64,000 nt of DNA from CAWFKS01 sp963816435 (GTDB lineage: Bacteria; Pseudomonadota; Alphaproteobacteria; Rhizobiales; Rhizobiaceae). The position numbers were made by a program, and so were the translations under genes. The notes beneath the pieces were generated by a model that saw nothing but the letters and a program-made list of their open reading frames with translations, made no database searches and was not told the DNA's origin. Position 1 is the first letter of the stretch. Each line of letters starts with the position of its first letter. Shown piece by piece: positions 25,540-34,656 of this stretch. Location of the stretch: the NCBI GenBank assembly GCA_963816435.1, contig CAWFKS010000009.1:248001-312000 (forward strand), in the 5' to 3' direction.

Positions 25540-26712
25540 TCACCCGCGCCGCACCCGCCACCACTGGACGAGCGCGAAGCAGACGAGGCAGATCGCGAGC
25601 AGCACGGCGCCGAAGACAGGCACGCTGTTGCCCACGAACACGACCAGCGCCGAGACGATCACCGACGAACCGATCTGCGAAGCGAAACCATAGACGGCCG
25701 CGGTGAAGCCGGCGATGTCGCCATGCGGGTCGAGCACCATGGCCGAGGCGTTGGAGAACACGATCAGGTAGCTGGTGGCGAACAGGATCGCCAGTGCCGT
25801 CATCAGCCACGGATTGGCGATCCCGGCCACGCCGACCGCGAGAATGAGCGCGGCGGCGAGGATCAGCACCCCGTTGGCGATCGCCATGGTGCGGACGATG
25901 CCGAGGCGCGGGATGAGCCGCCGGTTGGCGGTCTGGCCGACGATGATGCCGATGCCATGCGAGGCGAAGAACAGCGCGAACACGGACCCGCGAATGCCGA
26001 ACTGCGTGTCGTATATGCGCGGATAGGCCGACAGGATCAGCAGCATCGCCGACATCACGACCGCCGACACGATCAGGAAGTGGCGCGACTGCGGATGCGC
26101 GACGATGCGGCCGATGCGGCGCACGAACACCGCCGGCCGCATCGAATCCGGCACCTTCGCGGGAATGGTTTCCGGCAGCCATATCAGGACGAGCAGCAGC
26201 AGCCCGGCAAAGCCGGTCAGCACGCCGAACACCGCGCGCCAGCCGAACGGCGTGGCGATCGCGGCACCGACCAGCGGCGCGACGATCGGGCCGACGGCGA
26301 AGATGGCGCTGGCGAAGGCGAGATTGCGGGCCAGTTCCTGTCCCGAATAGCGGTCGCGGATGATGGCGCGCGAGCACACGATCGCCGCGGCGGTGCCGAG
26401 ACCCTGCACGACCCTGCTGACCAGCAGGATGCCGATGGTCGGCGCGAAGGCCGCGAGCAGGCTGCCTACCAGGAAGATGGACAGACCGGCGCCCAGCGCG
26501 GCGCGCCGCCCGAACCGGTCCGACACCGAACCCCAGAGGAGCTGCGCGAAACCGGCGGCGAACATGTAGAAGGTGACGGTCCACTGCACCTGTTCGTAGG
26601 GCGCGGCGAGATCGTCGCTCATCGCCGCGAAGGTCGGCAGCGTCATGTCGACGTTGAAGGCCGAGATGGCCATCAGCACGCCGCAGTAGATGAGGATCGC
26701 GGTAGAGCTCAC
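25540..26712 (-). CDS. MFS transporter, Bcr/CflA drug-efflux type
   Basis: About 390 aa with 12 predicted membrane helices. The A-motif loop reads GSVSDRFGRRAALGAGLSIF and motif C-like VVQGLGTAAAIVCSRAIIRD follows, both typical of Bcr/CflA. The GTG start at 26712 overlaps the pcaB stop (GTGA), so it is translated with the protocatechuate genes. It may export toxic aromatic intermediates or related compounds; uptake of aromatic acids by a PcaK-type carrier is less likely given the subfamily. Confidence 0.85.
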   Translation of the reverse strand: MSSTAILIYCGVLMAISAFNVDMTLPTFAAMSDDLAAPYEQVQWTVTFYMFAAGFAQLLWGSVSDRFGRRAALGAGLSIFLVGSLLAAFAPTIGILLVSRVVQGLGTAAAIVCSRAIIRDRYSGQELARNLAFASAIFAVGPIVAPLVGAAIATPFGWRAVFGVLTGFAGLLLLVLIWLPETIPAKVPDSMRPAVFVRRIGRIVAHPQSRHFLIVSAVVMSAMLLILSAYPRIYDTQFGIRGSVFALFFASHGIGIIVGQTANRRLIPRLGIVRTMAIANGVLILAAALILAVGVAGIANPWLMTALAILFATSYLIVFSNASAMVLDPHGDIAGFTAAVYGFASQIGSSVIVSALVVFVGNSVPVFGAVLLAICLVCFALVQWWRVRRG

Positions 26713-27776
26713 GCCTCGCCGCGACCCTTGAAGGACACCGTCTTCAGGAGCTCGCCGGCCGTCCTCAGCGCCGCGCCCGTCGCCACGATCATCTGCGGCA
26801 GCAGCATCCATTCAAGCGTCCAGGCAGCACCCGACCGCTCGTTCTCGTGCACCAGCGCGTGGTGCATGCCCGAAACCAGCGTGGCGTTGAAGCGGGCCAG
26901 CGCCACCAGCACCTCGGCGCCGACCGGGTTGACCTTGTGCGGCATCGCCGACGAGCCGCCGCCGCCTGAAATCGTGATCTCGCCGACCTCGTTCTGTGCG
27001 GCAAGGGCGATGTCCTGGCCCATCTTGCCGAGGCTGCCGGTGACCAGCGACAGCCAGTTCGCCAGCTCCGCCTGGGCGTCGCGCTCGGAATGGCGCGCGT
27101 GGCCGACGGCGAGCAGGCCGAGCCTCGTCGCCAGCCGGCCGGTCACCGCCGCGCCCTTGTCGCCCAGCTTGTCGAGCGTGCCGGCCGCGCCCCCGAAGGT
27201 GAGCACGAGGATTTCGCGGCGCACCGCATCCAGCCGCGCGGCGTGGCGCTCCAGCGGCGCGCGCCAGCTGGCGATCTTGCGGCTGGCCGGCACCGGGATC
27301 GCCGCCTGCATGCGCGTGTGCGCCATCGTCTCGACGGTCCCGAAGCGGCCATCGAGATCGTCGAGCGCGGCGACGACGGAACGCAGCCGTGCGTCCAGCA
27401 CGTCGAGAGCCTTGCCGAGCCTGAGCGCCAGGCTCGTGTCGATCACGTCCTGGCTGGTCGCGCCGAAATGGACGTGCTTGCCGTGCGGCTCGCCGACCTC
27501 CGACCGCAACCGCTCCACCAACGCGGAGACGACGACGCCGTCCTTAGCCGTGCCCTCGCGCAGATCCGCCGGGTCGATTTTCAGGTTGCGGAGCGTTGTC
27601 GCGATCGACTCGCCGGCCGCAGCCGGGATCAGCCCCTCCTTCGCCTCCGCCTCCGCCAGTGCCGCCTCGAAGGCGAGCATGGCCTCGACATCGGCCTCGG
27701 CGGCAAAAGACGCCGCGACCTCCTCGTCGCCGAGGAGGCCGGACAGGAACGGATGGTCGAAAGGCGATACGTTCAC
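26709..27776 (-). CDS. pcaB: 3-Carboxy-cis,cis-muconate cycloisomerase PcaB
   Basis: 355-aa member of the fumarase/aspartase superfamily that lactonises the ring-cleavage product of protocatechuate. The superfamily signature GGGGSSAMPHKVNPVGAEVL is clear, with KHVHFGATSQDVIDTSLALR and ETMAHTRMQAAIPVPASRK as the other active-site regions. GTG at 27776 is seven bases after pcaG; the ribosome site is weak, suggesting dependence on upstream translation. Length is at the short end of the family because the C-terminal domain is abbreviated. Confidence 0.92.
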   Translation of the reverse strand: MNVSPFDHPFLSGLLGDEEVAASFAAEADVEAMLAFEAALAEAEAKEGLIPAAAGESIATTLRNLKIDPADLREGTAKDGVVVSALVERLRSEVGEPHGKHVHFGATSQDVIDTSLALRLGKALDVLDARLRSVVAALDDLDGRFGTVETMAHTRMQAAIPVPASRKIASWRAPLERHAARLDAVRREILVLTFGGAAGTLDKLGDKGAAVTGRLATRLGLLAVGHARHSERDAQAELANWLSLVTGSLGKMGQDIALAAQNEVGEITISGGGGSSAMPHKVNPVGAEVLVALARFNATLVSGMHHALVHENERSGAAWTLEWMLLPQMIVATGAALRTAGELLKTVSFKGRGEA

Positions 27777-27783
27777 GGGCTCG

Positions 27784-28398
27784 TCAGATGTCGAAGAAGA
27801 CGGTCTCCTTCTCCCCCTGGAGATGGATGTCGAACCTGTAACCGTCGCCGTCGCGCGGCGCAATGAGGGTCGGCACCCTGACCTTGTGCTCGATGCGCGC
27901 CAGCACCGGATCCTCGGCGTTCGCCGCCTCCTCGTCACCGAAATACATGCGCGTCTGCAGGCCGATATTGATGCCGCGCGCGACGACCCAGAAGGTGATG
28001 TGCGGCGCCATCATGCGGCCGTCGTTGAACGGCACGCGGCCGGGCTTGATCGTCTCGAAGCGGAATTCGCCGGTCTTCCAGTCGACGCCGGTGCGGCCCC
28101 AGCCGGTGAAGTTCGGGTCGGCGGACCCGCGCGGCTCGGCCGGCGAATTGTAGAGCCCGTCGGCATCGGCCTGCCAGATCTCGACCAGGCAGTCCCTGAG
28201 CGGCGTACCCGACCCGTCGATGATACGGCCGGTGACGGTGATGCGCTCGCCCTTGGTCTTGTCGTTGACCATGGCCTTGCCGAGGTCTTCGGGATAGACG
28301 CCCTCGATGCCCAGATAGTTCGGCGTCGTGCCGATATGGACGTAGGGGCCGGCCGTCTGCGACGGCGATTCCTTGAGGTAACCCAGATCCTGCGGCAT
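27784..28398 (-). CDS. pcaG: Protocatechuate 3,4-dioxygenase alpha subunit
   Basis: 204-aa alpha chain of the non-haem Fe(III) intradiol dioxygenase. SPSQTAGPYVHIGTTP at the N-terminus, GRIIDGSGTPLRDCLVEIWQ, and MMAPHITFWVVARGINIGLQ are family hallmarks; this chain lacks the full Tyr/Tyr/His/His iron site, which belongs to the beta chain. It starts one base after the pcaH stop, so the subunits are produced together. Confidence 0.95.
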   Translation of the reverse strand: MPQDLGYLKESPSQTAGPYVHIGTTPNYLGIEGVYPEDLGKAMVNDKTKGERITVTGRIIDGSGTPLRDCLVEIWQADADGLYNSPAEPRGSADPNFTGWGRTGVDWKTGEFRFETIKPGRVPFNDGRMMAPHITFWVVARGINIGLQTRMYFGDEEAANAEDPVLARIEHKVRVPTLIAPRDGDGYRFDIHLQGEKETVFFDI

Positions 28399-28399
28399 G

Positions 28400-29158
28400 T
28401 CAGTTGCCCTCCCTGCGGTTCTCGAACATCGTGCCGCGGCGCCCGCGCAGCACGATGTCGAACTTGTAGGCGCGCGCGTCCATGGGGATCGTCGCCGACA
28501 TGTCGAGCGGCGCCACCAGCGTGTCGAGTGCTTCCTGGCTCGGGATCGTCTTGGCGATCGGGTCCAGCTTCAGGAGCGGATCGCCCTCGAAATACATCTG
28601 CGTGATCAGCCGCTGCGCGAAGCCGTGGCCGAAGATCGAGAAATGGATGTGCGCCGGACGCCAGTCGTTGACGCCGTTCGGCCACGGATACGGGCCGGGC
28701 TTGATGGTGCGGAAGACGTAGTAGCCGTTCTCGTCGGTGATGCAGCGTCCGCAACCGCCGAAATTCGGATCGAGCGGCGCCTGGTAGCCTTCGTTGCGGT
28801 GCCGGTAGCGCCCGCCTGCATTGGCCTGCCAGAACTCCACCAGCGCACCGGCGACGCCGATGCCGCGCTCGTCGAGCACCCGGCCGTGCACGATGATGCG
28901 CTGGCCGATCGCGCTTTCGCCGGGCTTGGCGTAGTTGTGGATCAGGTCGTTGTCGAGCTCGCCCAGGATCGAGTGGCCGAACACCGGCCCGGTGATCTCC
29001 GACAGCGTGTTGTTGAGCGAGATCAGCGCCTTCTGCGGCGAGCGCAGCACGGTCGTCTTGTAGCCCGGCGCATATGCCGGCGGATGCCACTGCCGGTCGC
29101 GCTGGAAGAACGCGCCCGTCTCAGGGCCCCGGTTGTGGAGCGTTGGATTGATCGTCAT
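28400..29158 (-). CDS. pcaH: Protocatechuate 3,4-dioxygenase beta subunit
   Basis: 252-aa iron-binding chain that cleaves protocatechuate between its hydroxyl groups. The intradiol pattern GRVLDERGIGVAGALVEFWQ, then YRHRNEG, ENGYYVFRTIKPGPYPW and WRPAHIHFSIFG supplies the Tyr and His ligands. The ATG at 29158 overlaps the pcaC stop by four bases (ATGA). Gene order C-H-G-B is usual for alphaproteobacterial pca operons. Confidence 0.95.
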   Translation of the reverse strand: MTINPTLHNRGPETGAFFQRDRQWHPPAYAPGYKTTVLRSPQKALISLNNTLSEITGPVFGHSILGELDNDLIHNYAKPGESAIGQRIIVHGRVLDERGIGVAGALVEFWQANAGGRYRHRNEGYQAPLDPNFGGCGRCITDENGYYVFRTIKPGPYPWPNGVNDWRPAHIHFSIFGHGFAQRLITQMYFEGDPLLKLDPIAKTIPSQEALDTLVAPLDMSATIPMDARAYKFDIVLRGRRGTMFENRREGN

Positions 29159-29556
29159 GAGGTGCTTCCTTCGTCGAGTTCCTCGAATACGGACTTGATG
29201 ACCTTGATTGCATGGTTGGCGCGCGGCACGCCGGCATAGATGGCAACGTGCAGCATCGCCTCCATGATGTCGTCGCGGCTGGCGCCGGTGTTGACGGTGG
29301 CGCGCGTGTGCAGCGCCAGCTCCTCGAAATTGCCGAGCCCGGCCAGCAGCGCCAGCGTCATCATGGAGCGCTCGCGCATGCTGATCGTGTCGCGCGACCA
29401 CACGTGACCCCACGCGGCCTCGGTGATCAGCTCCTGGAAGGCCTTGTCGAAATCCGTCTTCTTCGCCTCGGCGCGGTCGACATGGGCATCGCCGAGCACC
29501 CGCCGGCGCGTCGCCATACCCTGCGCCAGCCGGCCTTCCGGTGGTTTGTCGCTCAT
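29155..29556 (-). CDS. pcaC: 4-Carboxymuconolactone decarboxylase PcaC
   Basis: 133-aa CMD-family protein that decarboxylates gamma-carboxymuconolactone to the enol-lactone. AFQELITEAAWGHVWSRDTI, SMRERSMMTLALLAGLGNFE and HTRATVNTGASRDDIMEAML are characteristic. No Cys pair, so it is not an AhpD-type peroxidase. It heads pcaC-H-G-B-MFS; no pcaD lies beside it. Confidence 0.93.
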   Translation of the reverse strand: MSDKPPEGRLAQGMATRRRVLGDAHVDRAEAKKTDFDKAFQELITEAAWGHVWSRDTISMRERSMMTLALLAGLGNFEELALHTRATVNTGASRDDIMEAMLHVAIYAGVPRANHAIKVIKSVFEELDEGSTS

Positions 29557-29617
29557 CGCTCGTCCTTCCTCCGCGCAAGACCGTGACGCCGGGCCGCCGC
29601 GCGCTCCTTGATCCCGG

Positions 29618-30790
29618 TCAATACGGCAGCCCCACGTAGTTTTCCGCCAGCGATGTCATCGCCGCGCGCGAGCTGAACAGATAGTCCAGCTCCGCCTCCT
29701 GGATGCGCTGGCCGAAGGTGCCCGAGTCCGGGAAACGGTGCAGCGTCGTCGTCATCCACCAGGAAAACCGCTCCGCCTTCCACACCCGCGCCAGCGCCTT
29801 TTGCGAATAGGCGTCGATGCCGGCCTCGGATTTTTCATCGTAATATTCGCGCAGCGCGTCGAAGAGATAGCGCACGTCGCTGGCCGCCAGGTTCAGCCCC
29901 TTGGCGCCGGTCGGCGGCACGATGTGGGCGGCGTCTCCCGCCAGGAACAGCCGGCCGAACCGCATCGGCTCGGCCACGAACGACCTCAGCGGCGCGATCG
30001 ACTTCTCGAAGGAAGGGCCGGTGGCCATGCGTTCGGCGACGTCGCCGGGAAGCCGCCGCCGGATCTCGTCCCAGAAGCGGTCGTCGCTCCACTCCTCGAC
30101 CTTGTCCTCCAACGGGCACTGCACGTAGTAGCGGCTGCGCGTCGTCGAGCGCATCGAGCACAGCGCGAAGCCGCGCGGATGGTTGCAGTAGATGAGTTCG
30201 TGGCTCACCGGGGGCAACTCCGCCATGATGCCCAGCCAGCCGAACGGATAGACCCGCTCGTAGCTTGCGATCGCGTCCTGCGGCACCGATTTGCGCGAGA
30301 CGCCGTGATAGCCATCGCAGCCGGCGATGAAGTCGCAGTCGATCCACTCTTCCTTGCCGCCGGCCTCGTAGGTCACGTACGGGCTGCCGCGCTCGAAGCC
30401 GTGCGGGGTGACGTTCGCCGCCTCGTAGACGGTCTTCGCCCCCGATGCCTCGCGCTTCTCCATCAGGTCGCGCGTCAGCTCCGTCTGCCCGTAGACCATG
30501 ACGCGGCGGCCGCCGGACAGTCCGTGCAGGTCGATGCGATGATGGCGACCGTCGAAGGCGATGTCGAAACCGTCGTGCGGCAGTCCCTCTGCATGCATGC
30601 GCTCGCCGGCGCCGGCTTCGTCGAGCATCGCCGTCATGCCGTCTTCAAGCACGCCGGCGCGCACGCGCGACAGCACATAGTCCTTGGACACGCGCTCGAG
30701 GATGACGTTGTCGATGCCGGCATTGGTGAGCAACTGCCCGAGCAGCAGCCCCGACGGGCCGGAGCCGATGATGACGACCTGTGTGCGCAA
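29618..30790 (-). CDS. pobA: 4-Hydroxybenzoate 3-monooxygenase PobA
   Basis: 390-aa flavoprotein hydroxylase giving protocatechuate. FAD motifs: VVIIGSGPSGLLLGQLL (GxGxxG), DFIAGCDGYHGVSRKSVP (DG motif) and RLFLAGDAAHIVPPTGAKGL (GD motif). ERVSKDYVLSRVRAGVLEDG is a typical PobA substrate/NADPH region. Length matches the Pseudomonas enzyme. Its stop is 61 bases before pcaC and the product is the pcaGH substrate. Divergent from an AraC-type regulator. Confidence 0.95.
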   Translation of the reverse strand: MRTQVVIIGSGPSGLLLGQLLTNAGIDNVILERVSKDYVLSRVRAGVLEDGMTAMLDEAGAGERMHAEGLPHDGFDIAFDGRHHRIDLHGLSGGRRVMVYGQTELTRDLMEKREASGAKTVYEAANVTPHGFERGSPYVTYEAGGKEEWIDCDFIAGCDGYHGVSRKSVPQDAIASYERVYPFGWLGIMAELPPVSHELIYCNHPRGFALCSMRSTTRSRYYVQCPLEDKVEEWSDDRFWDEIRRRLPGDVAERMATGPSFEKSIAPLRSFVAEPMRFGRLFLAGDAAHIVPPTGAKGLNLAASDVRYLFDALREYYDEKSEAGIDAYSQKALARVWKAERFSWWMTTTLHRFPDSGTFGQRIQEAELDYLFSSRAAMTSLAENYVGLPY

Positions 30791-30888
30791 AGAACCTCCT
30801 CCCGAGGGTCAGGACAGGGCGCACAAGGTGGACGGAGCAGCAGGGCGGGACAATGGACATATAGGGCAAATGATTGCACTATCCGAAC
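30791..30888. promoter_or_regulatory. Divergent pobA / AraC-regulator promoter region
   Basis: A 98-base gap between two outward-facing genes. It includes an A/T-rich patch around 30854-30880 (TGGACATATAGGG, then CAAATGATTGCAC) that could hold both promoters. I see no clear long inverted repeat. The regulator site cannot be named from sequence alone. Confidence 0.4.
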
Positions 30889-31800
30889 ATGCTCGACGCG
30901 CGGCGCCCGCCCTCCCCCAACGTCCCCACCTACCAGCTCTACGGCGAGAAAAATCCCGGAGAGGCAGAGTTCTGGCTGCATTGCGAGACGCTCCGGTCGC
31001 GAACCGAATTGCACAATTGGGAGATCGTGCCGCACCGCCACGAGGCCTTCTTCCAGCTCTTTCTCGTCAGCAGCGGCAGCGGCGAGATCATCGCCGGCGC
31101 CGAGACCCAGCGCTTCGGCGCGCCATGTGCGCTGTTCATTCCGCCCCGCGCGGTCCACGGCTTCCGCTTCTCCCGCGACGCGGAGGGGCTGGTGGTCACG
31201 GCTCTCGCCGACCGGCTTGCGTCGATCGCAGCGACGGAACGCTCGATCTCCGCCTTCGCCGCCAGTCCGCGCATCGTGCCGCTTGCCGACGGCGATGCGC
31301 CAGGCGGTCGTGCAGCCGATACGGTGGCGCGCATCCATGCCGAGCTTGCCGGCCACGCGCCGGGACGAGGCATGCTGCTGGAGGCGCTGGTCGTCTCCGC
31401 GGTCGTCGAGCTTGTGAGAGCGGCGGAATTCGCCCCGGCCGCTCGCGACGACCTTCGCGATCGCGACCGCCGGCGGCTGGCCGAACTCGACGCGCTGATC
31501 GGCGCGCATTTCCGCGAGCGCCGGCCCGTCTCCTTCTATGCGGAGCGTCTCGGCGTGTCGCCGACCCACCTCAACCGGCTGACGCGCGCGGCCGCGGGCA
31601 CCAGCGTGCAGGAGCAGGTGACGCGCCGCGTGCTGGAGGCGGCGCGGCGCGACCTGGTGTTCACGCCGACGCCGGTGCAGGCGATCGCCTATTCGCTGGG
31701 TTTTGCGGATCCGGCCTACTTCAACCGGTTCTTCCGCAAGCGCACCGGCAGCACGCCGGGCGCGTTTCGGCGCGAGGAGCGGCGAAGGCTGGCCGTCTGA
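30889..31800 (+). CDS. pobR: AraC-family activator of pobA (PobR-like)
   Basis: 303 aa. N-terminal cupin-like sensor (WEIVPHRHEAFFQLFLVSSG, FIPPRAVHGFRFS) and C-terminal double HTH: FYAERLGVSPTHLNRLTRAA and PVQAIAYSLGFADPAYFNRF, then RFFRKRTGSTPGAFRREERR, the AraC signature. Its position divergent from pobA and the sensor type match AraC-type PobR regulators that respond to 4-hydroxybenzoate. I use ATG 30889; a TTG at 30874 is in frame but no better supported. The gene symbol is inferred from context. Confidence 0.8.
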   Translation: MLDARRPPSPNVPTYQLYGEKNPGEAEFWLHCETLRSRTELHNWEIVPHRHEAFFQLFLVSSGSGEIIAGAETQRFGAPCALFIPPRAVHGFRFSRDAEGLVVTALADRLASIAATERSISAFAASPRIVPLADGDAPGGRAADTVARIHAELAGHAPGRGMLLEALVVSAVVELVRAAEFAPAARDDLRDRDRRRLAELDALIGAHFRERRPVSFYAERLGVSPTHLNRLTRAAAGTSVQEQVTRRVLEAARRDLVFTPTPVQAIAYSLGFADPAYFNRFFRKRTGSTPGAFRREERRRLAV

Positions 31801-31823
31801 GGCTGCAATCGTCGGCCAAAGAA

Positions 31824-31847
31824 AAAGGGGCGGTCGCCCGCCCCTTT
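31824..31847. terminator. Bidirectional rho-independent terminator
   Basis: AAAGGGGCGG (31824-31833) and CCGCCCCTTT (31838-31847) form a perfect 10-bp stem with loop TCGC, with A and T tracts on the two sides so it can work on both strands. It lies between the convergent ends of the AraC regulator and the substrate-binding protein gene. Confidence 0.85.
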
Positions 31848-31872
31848 CCTGCCTCGGCCTGAAGCACGAGGA

Positions 31873-32847
31873 TCACATCGCGCCGGTGACCTTGTCGGTG
31901 TAGGCGCCTTCCGGCTCCTTGTTGATGATGCCCTGGTCGAGCAGCATCTTCACGGTGCGGTCGTAGGCGTCCATCTCGAGCTTGCCGTCGGAGCCCTCGG
32001 TGAGCTTGTTGACCTCGTCCATCATGTGCTGCTGGTGCTCTTCGGTCTGCGCACCGCTCGTGTCGTTGTCGAGCACGATCTGCACGGCCTCCTCCGGATG
32101 CTCGCGAGCGTAGTCCCAGCCCTTCATGGACGCATCGACGAAGCGCTTCAGCTTGTCGACCATCTCGGGATTGTCGAGGCTGTCCTGCAGGACGTAGAGA
32201 CCGTCCTCCAGCATGGCCGCGTCCTGGTCGCTGTACTTGAACACGACGAGATCGTTGGGGTCGACGCCGGCTTCCAGCACCTGCCAGTACTCGTTGTAGC
32301 TCATGGTCGAGATGCAGTCGGCCTGGTGCTGCAGAAGCGGATCGACGTTGAAGGCCTGCTTCAGCACGGTGACGTCGGCGTCGTCGCCCTGCGGCTTGAT
32401 GCCGAGCTTGTTCATCCAGGCGAAGAACGGATACTCGTTGCCGTAGAACCAGACGCCGAGCGTCTTGCCCTTGAGGTCGGCCGGGCTGGAGATGCCGCTG
32501 GACTTCCAGCAGGTGAGCTCGAGACCGCCGCGCTTGAACGGCTGGGCGATGTTGACGAGCGGCACGCCCTTTTCGCGCGCCACGAGTGCCGCCGCCATCC
32601 AGTCGACGATCACGTCGGCGCCGCCGCCGGCGATCACCTGCTCCGGTGCCGTGTCCGGCCCGCCCGGCTTGATGGTGACGTCGAGATTGGCGTCGTCGTA
32701 GAAGCCCTTGTCCTTGGCGACGTAGTAGCCGGCGAACTGGGCGTCGGCGACCCATTTGAGCTGCAGCGTAAGCTGGTCGGCGGCAAACGCCGAGCTCGCG
32801 GCCAGCGACAGGGCCAGCCCTATCGTGGTTGCAATCAGTTTCTTCAC
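31873..32847 (-). CDS. NMT1/THI5-type ABC substrate-binding protein
   Basis: 324-aa periplasmic binding protein with signal peptide MKKLIATTIGLALSLAASSA FAA (cleaved near AFA-AD). The mature part has LQLKWVADAQFAGYYVAKDK and GFYDDANLDVTIKPGGPD, hallmarks of the NMT1 family that binds pyrimidine-like and related small heterocycles. It is first in a five-gene run with two permeases and an ATPase and lies next to dihydropyrimidinase, so a pyrimidine base or a breakdown product is the probable ligand. The ligand itself is inferred from context. Confidence 0.85.
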   Translation of the reverse strand: MKKLIATTIGLALSLAASSAFAADQLTLQLKWVADAQFAGYYVAKDKGFYDDANLDVTIKPGGPDTAPEQVIAGGGADVIVDWMAAALVAREKGVPLVNIAQPFKRGGLELTCWKSSGISSPADLKGKTLGVWFYGNEYPFFAWMNKLGIKPQGDDADVTVLKQAFNVDPLLQHQADCISTMSYNEYWQVLEAGVDPNDLVVFKYSDQDAAMLEDGLYVLQDSLDNPEMVDKLKRFVDASMKGWDYAREHPEEAVQIVLDNDTSGAQTEEHQQHMMDEVNKLTEGSDGKLEMDAYDRTVKMLLDQGIINKEPEGAYTDKVTGAM

Positions 32848-32878
32848 TTTCGTTCTCCTCTGGTTGCGGCTCCGCCGT

Positions 32879-33739
32879 TCATGTTCGGTATGACGGATGC
32901 CAAAAAGTCACCATGCGCTCGACCAGGGCGATGAGCCCGTAGGACACCGAGCCCGCGACGGCGGCGACGGCGATCTCGGCCCACACCATGTCGAGGCTCA
33001 TGCGCCCGACCTCGGTCGAGATGCGGAAGCCCATGCCGACGATAGGCGTGCCGAAGAATTCTGCAACGATCGCCCCGATGAGCGCCAGTGTGGAATTGAT
33101 CTTAAGGGCGTTGAAAATGAACGGCATTGCCGCCGGCAGCCGCAGCTTGAACAGCGTCTGCCAGTAGCTCGAGGCGTAGGTGCGCATCAGGTCGCGCTGC
33201 ATGTTGTCGGTGGCCGATAACCCCGCGACCGTGTTCACCAGCATCGGGAAGAAGGTCATTACCACGACGACCGCGGCCTTGGACGGCCAGTCGAAGCCGA
33301 ACCACATGACCATGATCGGCGCGATGCCGACGACCGGCAGCGCGGAAACGAGGTTGCCGATCGGCAGCAGCCCCTTGCGCAGGAACTGGACGCGATCGAC
33401 GATGATCGCGGTGACGAACCCAGAACCGCAGCCGAGCGCGTAGCCGATCAGCACCGCCTTCAGGTAGGTCTGCTTGAAGTCGACCCACAGCGTCGCTCCG
33501 GACGTCGCGATCTTGTGCCAGATCGCCGACGGCGGCGGCAGCAGCACCGCGGGCACGTTGAAGCCGCGCGTGATGCCCTCCCACAGCGCCAGCAGCGCCA
33601 GCCCGAACAGCGTCGGCACCAGCACGTTGATGGCGCTGGCCACCACCCGGGATGTGGGCGTCAGCCGCGACAGCCGGCTGTTGGCGTACCATGCCGCCAC
33701 CCAGAACAGAACGGCAAGAACGAGCGCGGTCACGTTCAC
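32879..33739 (-). CDS. ABC transporter permease (BPD type)
   Basis: 286 aa with six or seven membrane helices. The EAA loop is in RTYASSYWQTLFKLRLPAAM, and ALPVVGIAPIMVMWFGFDWP matches SsuC/TauC-like permeases that partner NMT1-type binding proteins. GTG at 33739 overlaps the stop of the preceding permease (GTGA). Together they form a hetero-dimer channel. Confidence 0.9.
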   Translation of the reverse strand: MNVTALVLAVLFWVAAWYANSRLSRLTPTSRVVASAINVLVPTLFGLALLALWEGITRGFNVPAVLLPPPSAIWHKIATSGATLWVDFKQTYLKAVLIGYALGCGSGFVTAIIVDRVQFLRKGLLPIGNLVSALPVVGIAPIMVMWFGFDWPSKAAVVVVMTFFPMLVNTVAGLSATDNMQRDLMRTYASSYWQTLFKLRLPAAMPFIFNALKINSTLALIGAIVAEFFGTPIVGMGFRISTEVGRMSLDMVWAEIAVAAVAGSVSYGLIALVERMVTFWHPSYRT

Positions 33740-34602
33740 GACGGCGCCCCCATCCGCCTCAGGATCAGCGTCTTGGCGATGCCCACGGCCGCGACCAGCA
33801 GGGCTGCCATCAGCGAGGCCATGATCAGCGCCGACCAGATCTGCACCGTCTGCCCGTAATAGGAGCCGGCGAGAAGGCGCGCGCCTAGGCCGGCCACCGC
33901 GCCGGTCGGCAGCTCGCCGACGATGGCGCCGACGAGGCTGATGGCGACGGCCACCTGCATCGAGGTGAACAGGAACGGCAGCGCCGAGGGCCAGCGCAGC
34001 TTCCAGAATATCTGCGAGCGCGACGCGTTGTAGGTGTGCATCAGGTCGAGCTGCAGCACCTCCGGCGAGCGCAGCCCCTTCACCATGCCGACGGCCACCG
34101 GGAAGAACGACAGATAGGTCGAGATCAGCGCCTTCGGCAGCAGGCCGGTCAGCCCGACCGCGGCGAGAACGACGATGATCATCGGCGCGATCGCCAGGAT
34201 CGGGATCGTCTGCGAGGTGATGATCCAGGGCATCAGGCTCTTGTCGAGCGTGCGCGAATGGATGATGCCGACTGCCAGAAGGACGCCGAGCAGCGTTCCG
34301 AGCCCGAAGCCGACCAGCGTCGAGGAAAGCGTCACCCAGCCGTGATAGATCAGGCTGCGCTTCGACGTCGGCTTCATCTCCACGGTGGTCTTCCAAAGCT
34401 CGACCGCAACCTGGTGCGGCGCCGGCAGGACCGGTCGCTGCGCCGACATGGTGGCGGCGACGAGTTGGCTGAACGACAGCGGCTCCTTCGCCCGCTCGCG
34501 CGCGAACGGCGCATTGAGGACGACCGCGAAGACGTACCACAGCGCGATGATGACAAGGACGACGGTTCCGACCGGGATCAGCTTGTCGCGCACGAAATTC
34601 AT
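33736..34602 (-). CDS. ABC transporter permease (BPD type)
   Basis: 288 aa, six predicted helices. N-terminal helix VGTVVLVIIALWYVFAVVL, EAA loop HTYNASRSQIFWKLRWPSAL, and core SQTIPILAIAPMIIVVLAAV. ATG at 34602 is chosen; an in-frame GTG four codons earlier exists. It precedes the second permease with a 4-base overlap and follows the ATPase gene by 54 bases. Confidence 0.9.
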   Translation of the reverse strand: MNFVRDKLIPVGTVVLVIIALWYVFAVVLNAPFARERAKEPLSFSQLVAATMSAQRPVLPAPHQVAVELWKTTVEMKPTSKRSLIYHGWVTLSSTLVGFGLGTLLGVLLAVGIIHSRTLDKSLMPWIITSQTIPILAIAPMIIVVLAAVGLTGLLPKALISTYLSFFPVAVGMVKGLRSPEVLQLDLMHTYNASRSQIFWKLRWPSALPFLFTSMQVAVAISLVGAIVGELPTGAVAGLGARLLAGSYYGQTVQIWSALIMASLMAALLVAAVGIAKTLILRRMGAPS

Positions 34603-34656
34603 GCCGCACCCCACACGGGCGTGGGCCGCGCGAACGCGGCAACCGTCCGGAAGCGC

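Noticed and set aside
25723..28605. Very long open frame on the + strand across pcaB, pcaG and the MFS gene
   Set aside because: It is the reverse-frame shadow of several proven genes; composition is biased and no start or motif supports it.
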